Assembly: GCF_014982805.1 (NCBI RefSeq)
Contig: NZ_JADCKC010000003.1
Location: 186,001-250,000, forward strand
Direction: 5' to 3'
DNA: 64,000 nucleotides
Source of the DNA: Gemmiger gallinarum
Lineage (GTDB): Bacteria > Bacillota > Clostridia > Oscillospirales > Ruminococcaceae
How positions within the stretch are numbered: the stretch's first letter is position 1; every line of letters begins with the position of its first letter. The translations under genes and the position numbers were made by a program. The notes under the pieces were generated by a model. It made no database searches and was not told the DNA's origin. It worked only from the letters and a program-made list of their open reading frames with translations. Shown piece by piece: positions 18,870 through 28,439 of the stretch.

Positions 18870-18909
18870 GGCCAAAATACAGAAAAATCCGGGATTTTGG
18901 CCGTTTTTT
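18870..18909 (+). terminator. Hairpin with plus-strand T tract
   Basis: GGCCAAAAT (18870-18878) pairs with ATTTTGGCC (18894-18902), followed by G and TTTTTT. As written it terminates plus-strand transcription, but both flanking genes are on the minus strand, so it may block antisense transcription into efp. The same hairpin lies just after the stop of the TIM-barrel gene. Confidence 0.5.
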
Positions 18910-18926
18910 CGTGTGATTGCCTGCGT

Positions 18927-19781
18927 TCAGGCCTCCTCGTAAGCCTGCATCAGCGTCCGGGCGTCCTCCGCCTGGGTGCCTGCCGACTCACAGATGATGG
19001 TGGGGGCCAGTCCCCGCTGTTTCAGCAGCTGCATCAGTGGCTGGTGGGGCGGGCCGAACTCGGTATCGGCAAAGGTGAGATGGCACTTTTCTCCGCCTGC
19101 GGTGTAGGCAATGCGGGAGAAGTGGGAGTGGAAATGCACCGCCCGGTCATCCCCCAGCGCCTGGGCCATGCGGTCGAGGATGACTGCATAGTCCTCCTCC
19201 CCGGTGATGCCGCCGTGGGTGCGGGCATACAGATGGCCGAAGTCGATGCAGGGAGTGATGCGGTCATCCACGCCGCACAGGGCCAGCACCTCGTCCAGCG
19301 TGCCCAGCTGGTTCACCTTGCCCATGGTCTCGGGGCAGAGTATGCAGTCGCCAAAACCTGCGGCGTCCACCGCCTCCACCGCCCGGCGCATGGTGTCCAG
19401 GGCCTTTTCCAGGGCGGCTTCCCGGCTCTGTTTGCCGCAGCTGCCTGCATGGAAGATGACCCGGCGTCCTCCCAGCGCCTTGACCAGGGCACAGCTCTGC
19501 AGCAGGTAATCCACGCTGTGCAGGCGCTTTTCCTCCTCCATACTGCTCATGCTGATATAGTAAGGCGCGTGCACCGACAGGGCGATGTTCTTCTCGGCAC
19601 ACTGGGCACCGAGAACGGCCGCCTTGTCCAGAGGCATGCGGACGCCCCGGCCGCACTGGACCTCGAAGGCGGTGAGGCCGAACCCGGCATGGTAAGTTGC
19701 AATATCCCGCGGGCTTTTGAAGCCGGAGGCGGCAAAACTGTCCGACAGACCGGCAGCACCGAAGCGGGGTGAATCACTCAT
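18927..19781 (-). CDS. TIM-barrel protein of the AP-endonuclease 2 / xylose isomerase-like family
   Basis: A 284-residue protein with the Nfo/AP2Ec barrel pattern: SVHAPYYISM, VIFHAGSCG, CILCPETMGKVNQLGTLDEV, CIDFGHLYAR, VHFHSHFSRI and IICESAGTQAEDA supply His, Glu and Asp metal ligands in the order seen in endonuclease IV. It could be a deoxyribonuclease IV-type AP endonuclease or a sugar isomerase-like relative; the ligand pattern favours the endonuclease IV side. The ATG at 19781 overlaps the end of the YqeG gene by eight bases, with AGGGAGGG upstream, so translation is coupled. Confidence 0.8.
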   Translation of the reverse strand: MSDSPRFGAAGLSDSFAASGFKSPRDIATYHAGFGLTAFEVQCGRGVRMPLDKAAVLGAQCAEKNIALSVHAPYYISMSSMEEEKRLHSVDYLLQSCALVKALGGRRVIFHAGSCGKQSREAALEKALDTMRRAVEAVDAAGFGDCILCPETMGKVNQLGTLDEVLALCGVDDRITPCIDFGHLYARTHGGITGEEDYAVILDRMAQALGDDRAVHFHSHFSRIAYTAGGEKCHLTFADTEFGPPHQPLMQLLKQRGLAPTIICESAGTQAEDARTLMQAYEEA

Positions 19782-20283
19782 ACAGGGTCCCTCCCTTTTT
19801 GTAATACTTACGGATGAAGGGCGGTTCAAACTTGCGCTTGAGCTTGACCCCTCTGGATTTGTCGTGGGGGGTGCGGGGCATGACATACAGGCAGCGGATG
19901 CCGAACAGCCCCGCGGCCAGGCGGTCGGTGTAGATCTGATCCCCCACCATGGCCATCTGGTTTTTCTTAACGCCCAGACGGCGGCGGGCCACCATAAGCC
20001 CCACCGGCAGCGGCTTGCATGCCAGAGGCACCCAGGCCAGGCCGATGCGCTCCGCAAAGGGACGCACCCGCTTTGCCGTATTGTTGGATACAATGGTCAG
20101 GCTGACGCCCGCAGCACGCATAGTGTCCAGCCAGGCGGAGACACTGTCCTCCAGCTGCTGGCTGCCGTCCCCGGTGAGGGTGTTATCCACATCCAGCACC
20201 AGGGCACAGATGCCCTTCTGACGCAGAAACTCAGGCGTGATTGCCTCCACATTCTTGAAAATATATTCCGGTGTGAGCAGCAT
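19774..20283 (-). CDS. YqeG family HAD IIIA phosphatase
   Basis: A 169-residue HAD phosphatase of the YqeG/GEP4 type. Motif I is LVLDVDNTLTGDG with D31 and D33, motif II is VSNN, motif III is ACKPLPVG, and motif IV is MVGDQIYTDR. The eukaryotic relative GEP4 acts on phosphatidylglycerophosphate; the bacterial substrate is unsettled. The start at 20283 fits the family N-terminus (PEYIFKNVEAITPEFL) and has AAAGGGGG upstream. Confidence 0.88.
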   Translation of the reverse strand: MLLTPEYIFKNVEAITPEFLRQKGICALVLDVDNTLTGDGSQQLEDSVSAWLDTMRAAGVSLTIVSNNTAKRVRPFAERIGLAWVPLACKPLPVGLMVARRRLGVKKNQMAMVGDQIYTDRLAAGLFGIRCLYVMPRTPHDKSRGVKLKRKFEPPFIRKYYKKGGTLYE

Positions 20284-20349
20284 GGGTTTGTCCCCCTTTC
20301 CCGGGCGGCGATGGTAAAAAAGAATTCTGCAGCGGGGCTGACCCCGCAA

Positions 20350-20381
20350 TAAAAAAGCAGGCCCGACACGCGGGCCTGCTC
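20350..20381 (-). terminator. Intrinsic terminator of rpsU
   Basis: On the minus strand AGCAGGCCCG and CGGGCCTGCT pair around a short loop and are followed by TTTTTTA. It lies 42 bases beyond the rpsU stop. Confidence 0.92.
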
Positions 20382-20422
20382 AGCCGTTCGACGTTGCACG
20401 TCAGCTCATGCAGGCAAAAAGC

Positions 20423-20599
20423 TTACTTGAACTTACGCTTGCGGGCGGCTTCGGACTTCTTCTTGCGGCGCACGGACGGCTTCTCGTAAGCCTCGCGCTT
20501 GCGCACCTCGGCGAGCACACCGCTGCGAGCGGTGCTGCGCTTGAACCGGCGCAGGGCGCTCTCAAGGGATTCGCCCTCTTTGACACGGATCTCCGACAT
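20423..20599 (-). CDS. rpsU: 30S ribosomal protein S21
   Basis: A 58-residue, highly basic ribosomal protein of the small-subunit platform, involved in initiation. [20 protein letters not shown] and the Arg/Lys-rich C-terminus ([15 protein letters not shown]) are diagnostic. The start at 20599 follows AAGGGAGGG. It has its own promoter (20747-20776), a ~145-base leader and a terminator, so it is a single-gene unit. Confidence 0.97.
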   Translation of the reverse strand: MSEIRVKEGESLESALRRFKRSTARSGVLAEVRKREAYEKPSVRRKKKSEAARKRKFK

Positions 20600-20681
20600 C
20601 TTGCTTTCCCTCCCTTGGCCTATAGACAGGAGTTTGCCGGTCGTTTTTTCAGCATCTGCGCGGTAGGGTACTTTCCGGCAG

Positions 20682-20697
20682 ACAGTCACAGGACTGT
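20682..20697 (-). repeat. Hairpin in the rpsU leader
   Basis: ACAGTC and GACTGT pair around a four-base loop within the ~145-base untranslated leader of rpsU. It could stabilise the leader or be part of an autoregulatory fold. Confidence 0.4.
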
Positions 20698-20746
20698 ACC
20701 GAAAGCGCCTTTTTTCACGCTTGCTACTAGTCAACCAGTATTGTCA

Positions 20747-20776
20747 ATTATACTATACTGTGCGTGAAAATGTCAA
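20747..20776 (-). promoter_or_regulatory. Consensus promoter of rpsU
   Basis: On the minus strand a perfect TTGACA (20776-20771) and a perfect TATAAT (20752-20747) are 18 bases apart, as expected for a strongly expressed ribosomal protein gene. Confidence 0.88.
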
Positions 20777-20819
20777 CCTTCTTTTCGCGTACAGTCGGAT
20801 TGTTCACAAATTGTTCAGC

Positions 20820-23363
20820 TTATCCCTTGGCGGCCAGGTTGACCAGCTTGCCCTTGACGTAGATCTCCTTGACAATGGTCTTGCCGGCCAGAGCCTCCTG
20901 CACGGCGGGCTCCGCCTTGGCCTGGGCAATGGCATCGGCCTGCTCGATATCGGCAGCCACCTGGATGCGGGCCTTGACCTTGCCGTTGACCTGCACGGCG
21001 ATCTCGATGGTCTGCTCCACGCACTTGGCCTCGTCATAGGACGGCCAGGGGTGGTAGGCCAGCTGATCGATATGGCCCAGCTGCTGCCACATTTCCTCGG
21101 TCATGTGGGGGGCAAAGGGGTTGAGCAGCTGCAGCAGCACTTCCAGCTCGGCACGGGTGGCGCCGCCGTTGTCATACAGGGCATTGACGTAGATCATCAG
21201 CTGAGCAATGGCAGTGTTGGCCTTGAGGGCGTCGATGTCCTCGCCCACCTTCTTGATGGTGCGGTGAACAGTGGCCTCCAAAGCGGGACGATAGCCCTCG
21301 CCCTCCACGATCTTGTCGCCCAGGCCCCAGATGCGCTCCAAAAAGCGCTTGCAGCCCTTGATGGAGGAGGTGTTCCAGGGAGCGGCCTTCTCAAAGTCGC
21401 CGATGAACATCTCATACAGGCGCAGGGTGTCGGCACCATACTCATTGACCACGTCGTCGGGGTTGACCACGTTGCCCAGGCTCTTGGACATCTTGACAAT
21501 GGGATGCTCGGCCATCTCGCCGTACTTCTCCACCAGATGGGCACGGACGGCCTTCTCGCTGCCGAACTCCGCCAGCAGCTGCTTGCGCTCGGCGTCGGGC
21601 AGGTTTTCAAAGGCATGGGGGTTGAGGCCCAGAATCATGCCGTGGCTGGTGCGCTTGTTGTAGGGCTCCTTGGAGGGGACCACACCGATGTCGTAGAGGA
21701 ATTTATGCCAGAAACGGCTGTACAGCAGGTGAAGGGTGGTGTGCTCCATGCCGCCGTTGTACCAGTCCACAGGGCTCCAGTATTCCAGGGCTTCCTTGCT
21801 GGCCAGCTCCTTGTCGTTGTGGGGATCGCAGTAGCGCAGGAAGTACCAGCTGGAACCCGCCCACTGGGGCATGGTGTCGGTCTCCCGCTTGGCAGGGCCG
21901 CCGCAGCAGGGGCAGGTGGTGTTGACCCACTCGGTATGGCGGGCCAGGGGGCTCTCGCCGTCGGGGCCGGGCTCAAAGTCCTTGATCTCGGGCAGCCGCA
22001 GGGGCAACTCGCTCTCGGGCAGGGGCTGCCAGCCGCACTTCTCGCAGTAGACCATGGGGATGGGCTCGCCCCAGTAACGCTGACGGCTGAACACCCAGTC
22101 GCGCAGCTTGAAGTTGACCTTCTTGCAGCCCTTGTGATTCTCTTCCAGCCAGGCGTACATCTTCTCCTTGGCATCCTCCACGGACAGGCCGTCCAGGAAG
22201 CCGGAGTTGACCAGCGTGCCGGTGGCCACGTCGGTGAAGGCAGCCTCGCTCAGGTTGGAAGGCTCGTTGCCCTTGACCACCTCGATGATGGGCAGGCCGA
22301 ACTTGGTGGCAAACTCCCAGTCACGGGTATCGTGGGCAGGCACAGCCATGATGGCGCCGGTGCCGTAGGTGGCCAGGACGTAGTCCGAGATGAAAATGGG
22401 GACCACCTTGCCGTTGACCGGGTTGATGGCCTGGACGCCGTCGATGCAAACGCCGGTCTTTTCCTTGTTGAGCTCGGTACGCTCAAAGTCGGACTTGCGG
22501 GCAGCCTCGGCCTGGTATGCCTTGATCTCATCCACATTCTTGATGAGGCCGGCTTCCACCCACTTCTTGATGAAGGCATGCTCGGGGCTGACGACCATGT
22601 AGGTGCAGCCGAACAGCGTGTCGGCGCGGGTGGTGTAGACGGTCAGGGTATCCCCTGCGGTGGTGTCGAAGTTGATCTCGGCGCCGTGGCTGCGGCCGAT
22701 CCAGTTCTTCTGCTGGGTGGAGACACGCTCAATGTAATCCAGGCCATCCAGATCATCGATCAGGCGGTCGGCATAGGCAGTGATCTTGAGCATCCACTGG
22801 CTCTTGACCTTGTGGACCACGGGGCTGCCGCAGCGTTCGCACACACCGTTGACGACTTCCTCATTGGCCAGCACGACCTTGCAGCCGGTGCAGTAGTTGA
22901 CCGTGGTCTCCTTTTTATAGGCCAGGCCCTTCTTGTACAGCTGCAGGAAGATCCACTGGGTCCACTTATAGTAATCCGGGTCCGTGGTGTTGATCTCCCG
23001 GTCCCAGTCAAAGGACAGGCCCAGGCTCTTGAGCTGAGCCTTGAAACGGGCCACGTTCTTGGCGGTGACGATTTCGGGATTGATGTGATTTTTCAGGGCA
23101 TAGTTTTCAGTGGGCAGGCCGAAAGCGTCCCAGCCCATGGGATACAGCACGTTATAACCGCACTGACGCTTTTTGCGGGCCACAATGTCCAGAGCGGTGT
23201 AGCTGCGGGGATGTCCCACGTGCAGGCCTGCCGCCGAAGGATACGGAAATTCCACCAGAGCATAAAACTTCGGTTTGGACTTGTCGATCTCGGCATGGAA
23301 GGTATGCTCGTCCTCCCACACTTTCTGCCATTTGGCTTCTACTGCTTTGAAATCATATTTCAC
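20820..23363 (-). CDS. leuS: Leucyl-tRNA synthetase
   Basis: Class Ia aminoacyl-tRNA synthetase that charges tRNA-Leu. About 847 residues with the HIGH motif as HVGH (48-51) in [17 protein letters not shown], the CP1 editing domain containing the threonine-rich and [12 protein letters not shown] segments, zinc-like cysteine pairs (CTGCK, CERCG), and [11 protein letters not shown] at 23363 is chosen: the family N-terminus ([12 protein letters not shown]) begins there, with GGGGAGAGA upstream. No T-box fits in the ~110-base gap to rsfS, so it is probably transcribed from the upstream operon. Confidence 0.96.
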   Translation of the reverse strand: MKYDFKAVEAKWQKVWEDEHTFHAEIDKSKPKFYALVEFPYPSAAGLHVGHPRSYTALDIVARKKRQCGYNVLYPMGWDAFGLPTENYALKNHINPEIVTAKNVARFKAQLKSLGLSFDWDREINTTDPDYYKWTQWIFLQLYKKGLAYKKETTVNYCTGCKVVLANEEVVNGVCERCGSPVVHKVKSQWMLKITAYADRLIDDLDGLDYIERVSTQQKNWIGRSHGAEINFDTTAGDTLTVYTTRADTLFGCTYMVVSPEHAFIKKWVEAGLIKNVDEIKAYQAEAARKSDFERTELNKEKTGVCIDGVQAINPVNGKVVPIFISDYVLATYGTGAIMAVPAHDTRDWEFATKFGLPIIEVVKGNEPSNLSEAAFTDVATGTLVNSGFLDGLSVEDAKEKMYAWLEENHKGCKKVNFKLRDWVFSRQRYWGEPIPMVYCEKCGWQPLPESELPLRLPEIKDFEPGPDGESPLARHTEWVNTTCPCCGGPAKRETDTMPQWAGSSWYFLRYCDPHNDKELASKEALEYWSPVDWYNGGMEHTTLHLLYSRFWHKFLYDIGVVPSKEPYNKRTSHGMILGLNPHAFENLPDAERKQLLAEFGSEKAVRAHLVEKYGEMAEHPIVKMSKSLGNVVNPDDVVNEYGADTLRLYEMFIGDFEKAAPWNTSSIKGCKRFLERIWGLGDKIVEGEGYRPALEATVHRTIKKVGEDIDALKANTAIAQLMIYVNALYDNGGATRAELEVLLQLLNPFAPHMTEEMWQQLGHIDQLAYHPWPSYDEAKCVEQTIEIAVQVNGKVKARIQVAADIEQADAIAQAKAEPAVQEALAGKTIVKEIYVKGKLVNLAAKG

Positions 23364-23430
23364 GATTCGATCTCTCCCCAATGCGGGCGCTGCCCGCTGT
23401 TTTGACTGTATATCACGCCTTTCGGCGCAG

Positions 23431-23471
23431 CAGGGCAGGCCCTGCGTGTTTTGCACGCGGGGCCTGCCCTG
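23431..23471 (-). repeat. Long GC-rich hairpin between rsfS and leuS
   Basis: CAGGGCAGGCCCTGCGTG (23431-23448) pairs almost completely with CACGCGGGGCCTGCCCTG (23454-23471). No T tract follows on the minus strand. It may be an mRNA processing or stability element or a weak attenuator ahead of leuS. Confidence 0.5.
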
Positions 23472-23475
23472 TCGG

Positions 23476-23859
23476 TCACTGTGCTTCGCCGTCTGCGCGG
23501 TCTTCCGGCAGACGCCACTCGGATTCAGGCATCGTCTCGCCGTCCGCCCACAGATGCTCCAGATCATAGAAATCATGGGCTTCCTGGGTGAAGACATGGA
23601 CGATCACATTGCCGTAATCCAAAAGAATCCAGCGCTTGCCGTCATGGCCCTCGGTGCGCAGAACGTTGACCCCCATACGGCCGAGCTGGAAATCCGCCTC
23701 GTTGGCCAGGGCGCCCACATGGGTGGTGGACGTACCGGTGGCGATGACAAAATAGTCGGTCACGGTGGTCAGGTCGTGTACGCGGATGACGCGGATGTTC
23801 CGCGCTTTCTTGGCATCCAGCGCCCGCGCCAGTGCAATGGCAAGTTCTTTGCTTTCCAT
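23476..23859 (-). CDS. rsfS: Ribosomal silencing factor RsfS
   Basis: A 127-residue protein of the RsfS/Iojap family, which binds uL14 on the large subunit and blocks subunit joining when nutrients are low. Typical segments are [53 protein letters not shown]. The C-terminal tail is short and acidic. AGGAGG precedes the start. The order yhbY-nadD-yqeK-LCP-rsfS is the usual Firmicutes arrangement. Confidence 0.95.
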   Translation of the reverse strand: MESKELAIALARALDAKKARNIRVIRVHDLTTVTDYFVIATGTSTTHVGALANEADFQLGRMGVNVLRTEGHDGKRWILLDYGNVIVHVFTQEAHDFYDLEHLWADGETMPESEWRLPEDRADGEAQ

Positions 23860-23943
23860 GCGGTTCCTCCTGTTAAGCTTTTTCCTTACAACAAGCCGGA
23901 AAGCCCCTGCCGTTTTTGCGGGGGCCTGCCGGGGTTATCCTTA

Positions 23944-26016
23944 TTATGCCGCGTCGTCGGCCTCGTCAGACGAATCCGAGCCGTCGGTACTGTCCGATGT
24001 GTCGGAGCCGTCCTCTCCTTCCGGTGCGGGAGTCTCGGTGGGAAGGTCGTAGGTGGCATTGGGATCGGTCTCAATACCGGATTCATTGGCGGAATTGACC
24101 ACATCCTGGTTCAATGCTCCCATATACTGGACATTGGGATCGGTGGGTGCCCGGTTGCCCACGTCGACGACGTTGTCGCAGACATTCAGCTGATCCGCCG
24201 TCATCTGGGTTTCCGGTGTGCGGAAGTACTGATTGAGCAGATCCGCCGTTCCCTCGCGGTAGATCACGTCGATATCGTTTTCCATATAGAACAGCTGGCC
24301 CATATAGACCGGGACCTGACACAGCATGATGTGGTCACTGCTGACCTTGAGCAAACTGACCGCCGCGCTGACCAGTTCCTGTACATCCAGGGAGGTCTCC
24401 ATATAATTCATGACCACGGGCAGGATCTTGGCCACATCCCACACCGTCATGGCGCGCAGACGGGCAAACATGGCGGAATAGAAATACCGCTGCACGTTCA
24501 GGCGCTGGATGTCACTCTGCGCATAGGTCTTGCGGGCGCGAAGGAAGAATTCGGCGGTGGCGCCATCCATCCACTGCAGGCCCTGGTCCAGATGGCTGGT
24601 CACATTGCCGTTTTTATCCGTGTAGGTGATCTCCTGAGGCACATAGACCTGAATGGGTCCCAGGGTATCCACCAGTTCCACCAAAGCTTCCAGCCGGATG
24701 GCCACATAGCCGTCGATATAGAGGCCCAGCTGCTCGTTGATGAGGGTGCAGAGGGCATCATAGTTGTTGTTGCCGTCGCTGCCCTGGGTGATGGCCACAT
24801 TGTTGATCTGATAATTGCGGGAAACCGTCCGGTCTGTAGTGACCAGAATGTTCCGGGGAATCTGCAGCATGCGGACTTCGTCGTTGACAAAATCCAGCTG
24901 CACATACATGATCATGTCGGTGTTGCCGTCGTTGGCTTCACTGTCGTTGGTGGAGCCGGCGGCCATGTCGCCGCCCTGAGCGCTTCGGTCAACGCCCAGC
25001 ACCAGAATGTTCAGCTGCTGGCCGTCCAGGCCTTTGGGCGTATTGATGAGCTGGTTGATGGAAATGGAGCCGCCCTTGGGACGGATGGCATTCATGATGA
25101 CGCCGATGGTACCGGCAAAGATCAGGGCAATCACCAGCACGGTACCCAGCAGAATCTTCCACCAGGTGACTTTCTTCTTGCGTTTGCCGTTCTTGCCTTT
25201 TCCGCTGCCGTCATCGTTGCCGCCCTTCCTGCCGCGGCGGCCGGGTCCCTTGGGCGGTCTGCCGCCCGCAGTACCGGAAGCAGCCGCCGATTTTGCTGCG
25301 GAAGTACCTGTACCGCCCGCGGTATGTCCTGCACCGGCGCGGGAGGCCTGAGCGGCCGCCGCTGCTGCACCGGCAGCCGCTGCAGTGCCGGCGGTCTGTA
25401 CCTCCGGCTGAACCGAAGCCTGAGCGGCCCGGGCAGCAGACTGCCCCGATGCTGCACGGTGAATGGTCCGGCCCGAGGTCTGAGAACCGGCGGCCGCCCC
25501 GGTGCGGTTTCCCTGACTCTGCGGCCGGGCGGCCGATGCGGGCTGGGCGGCGCGCTGCTGAGACTGCGCGGCCTGAGCCTGAGCGCGGCGGCGCTGGCGG
25601 GCCTCAAACTCGGCATCGTTGTTGATGTCGTACATGGGCTTGCTGCCCTGGGCACGGCTCAAATCCAGATGCTGGACCCTTGCGCCGGAGGCCGGTACCT
25701 GCTGTACCCGGGGAAACTGCTGGCTGCGCCGCAGCCGGGCTGCCTCTGCATCGGCACGGGCGCGGGCACGGGCCTCCTCCAGACGGGCCGCATCTGCATA
25801 GCCGCGCTGGGACGCGGCGCGCTGCTGCTCGTAGCGGCGGCGGGCAGCTTCCCGTGCGGCAGCTTCGTCAGACGGTGCAGAGGCCGGGGACGCCGTGCCG
25901 GTATTGATCGTGCGGCCGGATGCCGCCTGTGCGTCGCCTGCATGATAGACGTTCTGCGTACTGCCCGGGGCACTGCGATGTCCCCCGCCGATATTGATTT
26001 TCCGAGGCTCGCTCAT
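23944..26016 (-). CDS. LytR-CpsA-Psr (LCP) family cell-wall glycan ligase
   Basis: A 690-residue LCP protein. In known members the extracytoplasmic domain attaches teichoic acids or capsular glycans to peptidoglycan from lipid carriers. Residues 1-~270 are low-complexity, cytoplasmic and rich in Ala, Gln, Arg and Gly, ending in a basic cluster before one membrane segment near 280-305. The LCP domain runs from ~335 (NILVLGVDRSAQGG) through IPRNILV. The C-terminus is a Ser/Asp-rich acidic tail. The start at 26016 has GGAGGA upstream; an ATG at 26043 lacks one. It may attach the polymer encoded at 1-17.5 kb, which is inference. Confidence 0.87.
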   Translation of the reverse strand: MSEPRKINIGGGHRSAPGSTQNVYHAGDAQAASGRTINTGTASPASAPSDEAAAREAARRRYEQQRAASQRGYADAARLEEARARARADAEAARLRRSQQFPRVQQVPASGARVQHLDLSRAQGSKPMYDINNDAEFEARQRRRAQAQAAQSQQRAAQPASAARPQSQGNRTGAAAGSQTSGRTIHRAASGQSAARAAQASVQPEVQTAGTAAAAGAAAAAAQASRAGAGHTAGGTGTSAAKSAAASGTAGGRPPKGPGRRGRKGGNDDGSGKGKNGKRKKKVTWWKILLGTVLVIALIFAGTIGVIMNAIRPKGGSISINQLINTPKGLDGQQLNILVLGVDRSAQGGDMAAGSTNDSEANDGNTDMIMYVQLDFVNDEVRMLQIPRNILVTTDRTVSRNYQINNVAITQGSDGNNNYDALCTLINEQLGLYIDGYVAIRLEALVELVDTLGPIQVYVPQEITYTDKNGNVTSHLDQGLQWMDGATAEFFLRARKTYAQSDIQRLNVQRYFYSAMFARLRAMTVWDVAKILPVVMNYMETSLDVQELVSAAVSLLKVSSDHIMLCQVPVYMGQLFYMENDIDVIYREGTADLLNQYFRTPETQMTADQLNVCDNVVDVGNRAPTDPNVQYMGALNQDVVNSANESGIETDPNATYDLPTETPAPEGEDGSDTSDSTDGSDSSDEADDAA

Positions 26017-26083
26017 TGGCTGCTCCTCCTGCAATTTTGACATTGGATTTCGGGCGTTGGCCCCCATAATGTACAGGGGTTTG

Positions 26084-26659
26084 TCAAGTGCGGTGCGCAA
26101 TGCTGCTGCGCACATCCTCCAGCGCGGCAAGGCTCTCGGGGTCTACCGGCTTGCCGCCGTCTTTTACAAATTGAAGGCTCTGTTCCAGTGCGGTGCACAA
26201 CGCCTTGTCCAGATCCTCGAACTCCAGCTTGCGCAGTTCCTCGACGCCGGGAAAGTCCCTCTCGTCGCTGGTCATGTCGGCCATATAAATGATCTTGTCC
26301 AGCAGGCTCATGCCTTTTTTGCCGGTGGTGTGGCAGCGGATGGCCGAGAGGATCTCCGGGTCGCTGACCCCCCATCTCGTCTGGCACAAAATTGCCGCGG
26401 CAAGCCCGTGCCACACTGGTGCGGGCCGCTGGGCAGCATTATTTGCTATTATAGCATTGTCATGGAAAATCTGCAACAACTCGGCCCGGGACAGCTCCTT
26501 GGCACTGTCATGCAGGAGCGCCGCAAGGGCGGCTTTTTCCGGGTCTGCGCCCCATCGCTCGGCCAGCGCCACCGCCATTTTTTTTACATTCAGGGTGTGA
26601 CGATAGCGCTTGTCCCCCAGCCGGCCCTTGACCAGTTCCTTGGCTTCCTTGCAGGTCAT
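26084..26659 (-). CDS. yqeK: YqeK family HD-domain Ap4A hydrolase
   Basis: A 191-residue HD phosphohydrolase that splits diadenosine tetraphosphate symmetrically in characterised relatives. It has HTLNVKKMA, LAALLHDSAKEL for the HD pair, and further His residues in WHGLAAAIL and IRCHTTGKKGM. AAAGGGAGA precedes the start. It lies between nadD and the LCP gene, the conserved neighbourhood. Confidence 0.92.
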   Translation of the reverse strand: MTCKEAKELVKGRLGDKRYRHTLNVKKMAVALAERWGADPEKAALAALLHDSAKELSRAELLQIFHDNAIIANNAAQRPAPVWHGLAAAILCQTRWGVSDPEILSAIRCHTTGKKGMSLLDKIIYMADMTSDERDFPGVEELRKLEFEDLDKALCTALEQSLQFVKDGGKPVDPESLAALEDVRSSIAHRT

Positions 26660-26778
26660 GCAGAATTCTCCCTTTCGTATTTTTCGACGTTATATTACAA
26701 ATTGTATCTTCTCTCGATAGTACGCTTTATTTTGTCTGTTGTGCACGATACATCGCACTTAAAATGATTTACGTTCTG

Positions 26779-27387
26779 TTATTTAGAAGATCGTTTGTAC
26801 AGGCCGTATTCATCAATCAGTTCCGGCACCGGCGGCGGCAGCAATTTGCGGGCACTGGTATCCCCCGCCTGCAGCCGGGCGCGGAGCGTGCTGGAAGCAC
26901 ACTCAAAGGCCGGAGCCTGAGCAAACAGAATGCGCCCGCCGTCTGCCTTCAGGCTGTCGGCCATGCGATGCAAGGCAGGCGCGTCGCCGCCCTGACGGCT
27001 CTCCACCACCAGGGTGGCCAATTCCAGAATGTGCCGCCAGCTGCGCCACTCCCGGAAGGTCAGCAGCATATCGCTGCCCACACTGAGGTAAAGCTCAGCC
27101 CCCAGATAGGCGCGGTGAAGCATCTCCAGCGTCTCCACCGTGTAGCTGCGCCCGCCGCGGTCGATCTCCCACCGGCTGACGCCCACCCCGGGACCCAGCG
27201 CCGTAAAGCAGGCGCACATGGCCAGCCGCTGTTCGGCTGGGGTGGAGCTGGCCGCCTTGTGGGGCGGAATGCCCGCAGGCATGACGATGACCCGGTCGGG
27301 GCCGACCAGGTCCATTGCCGCGCGCAGGTTATTCATATGGCCGAGATGGGGCGGGTCAAAGGTGCCGCCGTACAGCAACAGTCTCAT
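26779..27387 (-). CDS. nadD: Nicotinate-nucleotide adenylyltransferase
   Basis: Adenylates nicotinate mononucleotide to deamido-NAD in NAD synthesis. The 202 residues include the nucleotidyltransferase signature GGTFDPPHLGHM (8-19), PAGIPPHK, and a C-terminal SSTLRARLQAG segment equivalent to the ISSTxIR motif. It overlaps the end of the yhbY gene by four bases (ATGA), so the two are translationally coupled. Confidence 0.95.
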   Translation of the reverse strand: MRLLLYGGTFDPPHLGHMNNLRAAMDLVGPDRVIVMPAGIPPHKAASSTPAEQRLAMCACFTALGPGVGVSRWEIDRGGRSYTVETLEMLHRAYLGAELYLSVGSDMLLTFREWRSWRHILELATLVVESRQGGDAPALHRMADSLKADGGRILFAQAPAFECASSTLRARLQAGDTSARKLLPPPVPELIDEYGLYKRSSK

Positions 27388-27689
27388 TTTGCTTTTGCCA
27401 GGATGGCGTCAAAATCCGAATCCTTCTTCTTTTTGAGGAAGAGGACAAACTTGCGGCCGATGACCTGCACGCAGTCGGCGCCGGTGGCCTCGGCCAGAAT
27501 GTCCGCAGCCTCCCGGGCAGAATACTCGCTGTTTTCCAGCACCTTGAGCTTGATGAGCTCCCGGGCTGCCAGGCAGTCCGCCACGGCAGCGGTCAGAGTG
27601 TCGTCGATCTCCCCCTTGCCGATCTGAAACACCGGCTCCAGGGGATTGGCCGCGGCACGCAGGGCCGCACGCTGTTTGCTTGAAAGCAT
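27384..27689 (-). CDS. yhbY: YhbY family CRM-domain RNA-binding protein
   Basis: A 101-residue CRM-domain protein associated with pre-50S ribosome assembly. The opening LSSKQRAALRAAANPLEPVFQIGKGEI contains the conserved GKG loop, followed by RELIKLKVLENSE. Most of the small protein is this domain. It is the promoter-proximal gene of the yhbY-nadD-yqeK group; the ~110-base A/T-rich gap upstream to rdgB may hold a promoter, but no pair of boxes is clear. Confidence 0.92.
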   Translation of the reverse strand: MLSSKQRAALRAAANPLEPVFQIGKGEIDDTLTAAVADCLAARELIKLKVLENSEYSAREAADILAEATGADCVQVIGRKFVLFLKKKKDSDFDAILAKAK

Positions 27690-27800
27690 AGTGGTCTCCT
27701 TTTTCTGTCGCCGTCGCCAAACGGCGCTGTCTTAGTAAATCACAAAAAAGTTACTAAATTGTTACAAAGTTGCAAAAGTTCGGGGAAGCGCTTTTCCACT

Positions 27801-28439
27801 TTATGCCTTGCCGTCCAGCAGGGCGGGCAGAGCTGCCTCCATGGCTGCCATGGCGCGGCCCCGGTGGCTGATAGCGTCCTTCTCCCCGTCGGCCAGTTCC
27901 GCGTAGGTGCGGCCCTGGGTGTTGGGGACGGTGGTGCCGTCGGGCAGGCCTACGAAGTCGGGGATGAACAGCGGGTCGTAGCCGAAGCCGTTGGTGCCCT
28001 TCTCCTCAAAGGCAATGTGGCCGGGGCACTCCCCCAGAAACGTATGGCATTCCCCGTCGGGCATGAGCACGCACACCGCCGACACAAATCTGGCGGTGCG
28101 GGAGCCTGCCGGCACGGCGGACATCTTTTCCATCAGTTTGCGGTTGTTGGCGGGGTCGTCCCCGTGCACGCCGCAGTAGCGGGCGCTGTACACGCCGGGC
28201 TCCCCGTTCAGGGCATCCACGCAGAGGCCGGAGTCGTCCGCCACGGTGGGCAGGCCGCTGGCCTTGCAGAAGGCCTCCGCCTTGATGCGGGCATTCTCGG
28301 CAAAGGTGGTGCCGTTTTCCTCGGGGTCCAGGTCCAGGCCCAGCTCCCGGGGGCTGGTGACGGTATGGCCCATCCGTTCCAGAATGCGGCGCAGCTCCTT
28401 GAGCTTGCCGGGGTTGTTGCTTGCAGCACAGATGGTCAT
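27801..28439 (-). CDS. rdgB: XTP/dITP diphosphatase (RdgB/HAM1)
   Basis: Housecleaning pyrophosphatase removing deaminated purine triphosphates. The 212 residues show ICAASNNPGKLKELRRIL at the N-terminus, VADDSGLCVDALNGEPGVYSARY for the catalytic loop, and the late SHRGRAM segment. Its ATG overlaps the ftsY stop (ATGA). It closes the rnc-smc-ftsY-rdgB run. Confidence 0.96.
   Translation of the reverse strand: MTICAASNNPGKLKELRRILERMGHTVTSPRELGLDLDPEENGTTFAENARIKAEAFCKASGLPTVADDSGLCVDALNGEPGVYSARYCGVHGDDPANNRKLMEKMSAVPAGSRTARFVSAVCVLMPDGECHTFLGECPGHIAFEEKGTNGFGYDPLFIPDFVGLPDGTTVPNTQGRTYAELADGEKDAISHRGRAMAAMEAALPALLDGKA

Noticed and set aside
20721-23405. Plus-strand frame of ~890 codons opposite leuS
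   Set aside because: Complement of a conserved leucyl-tRNA synthetase; low-complexity His/Gly/Leu protein with no domain.
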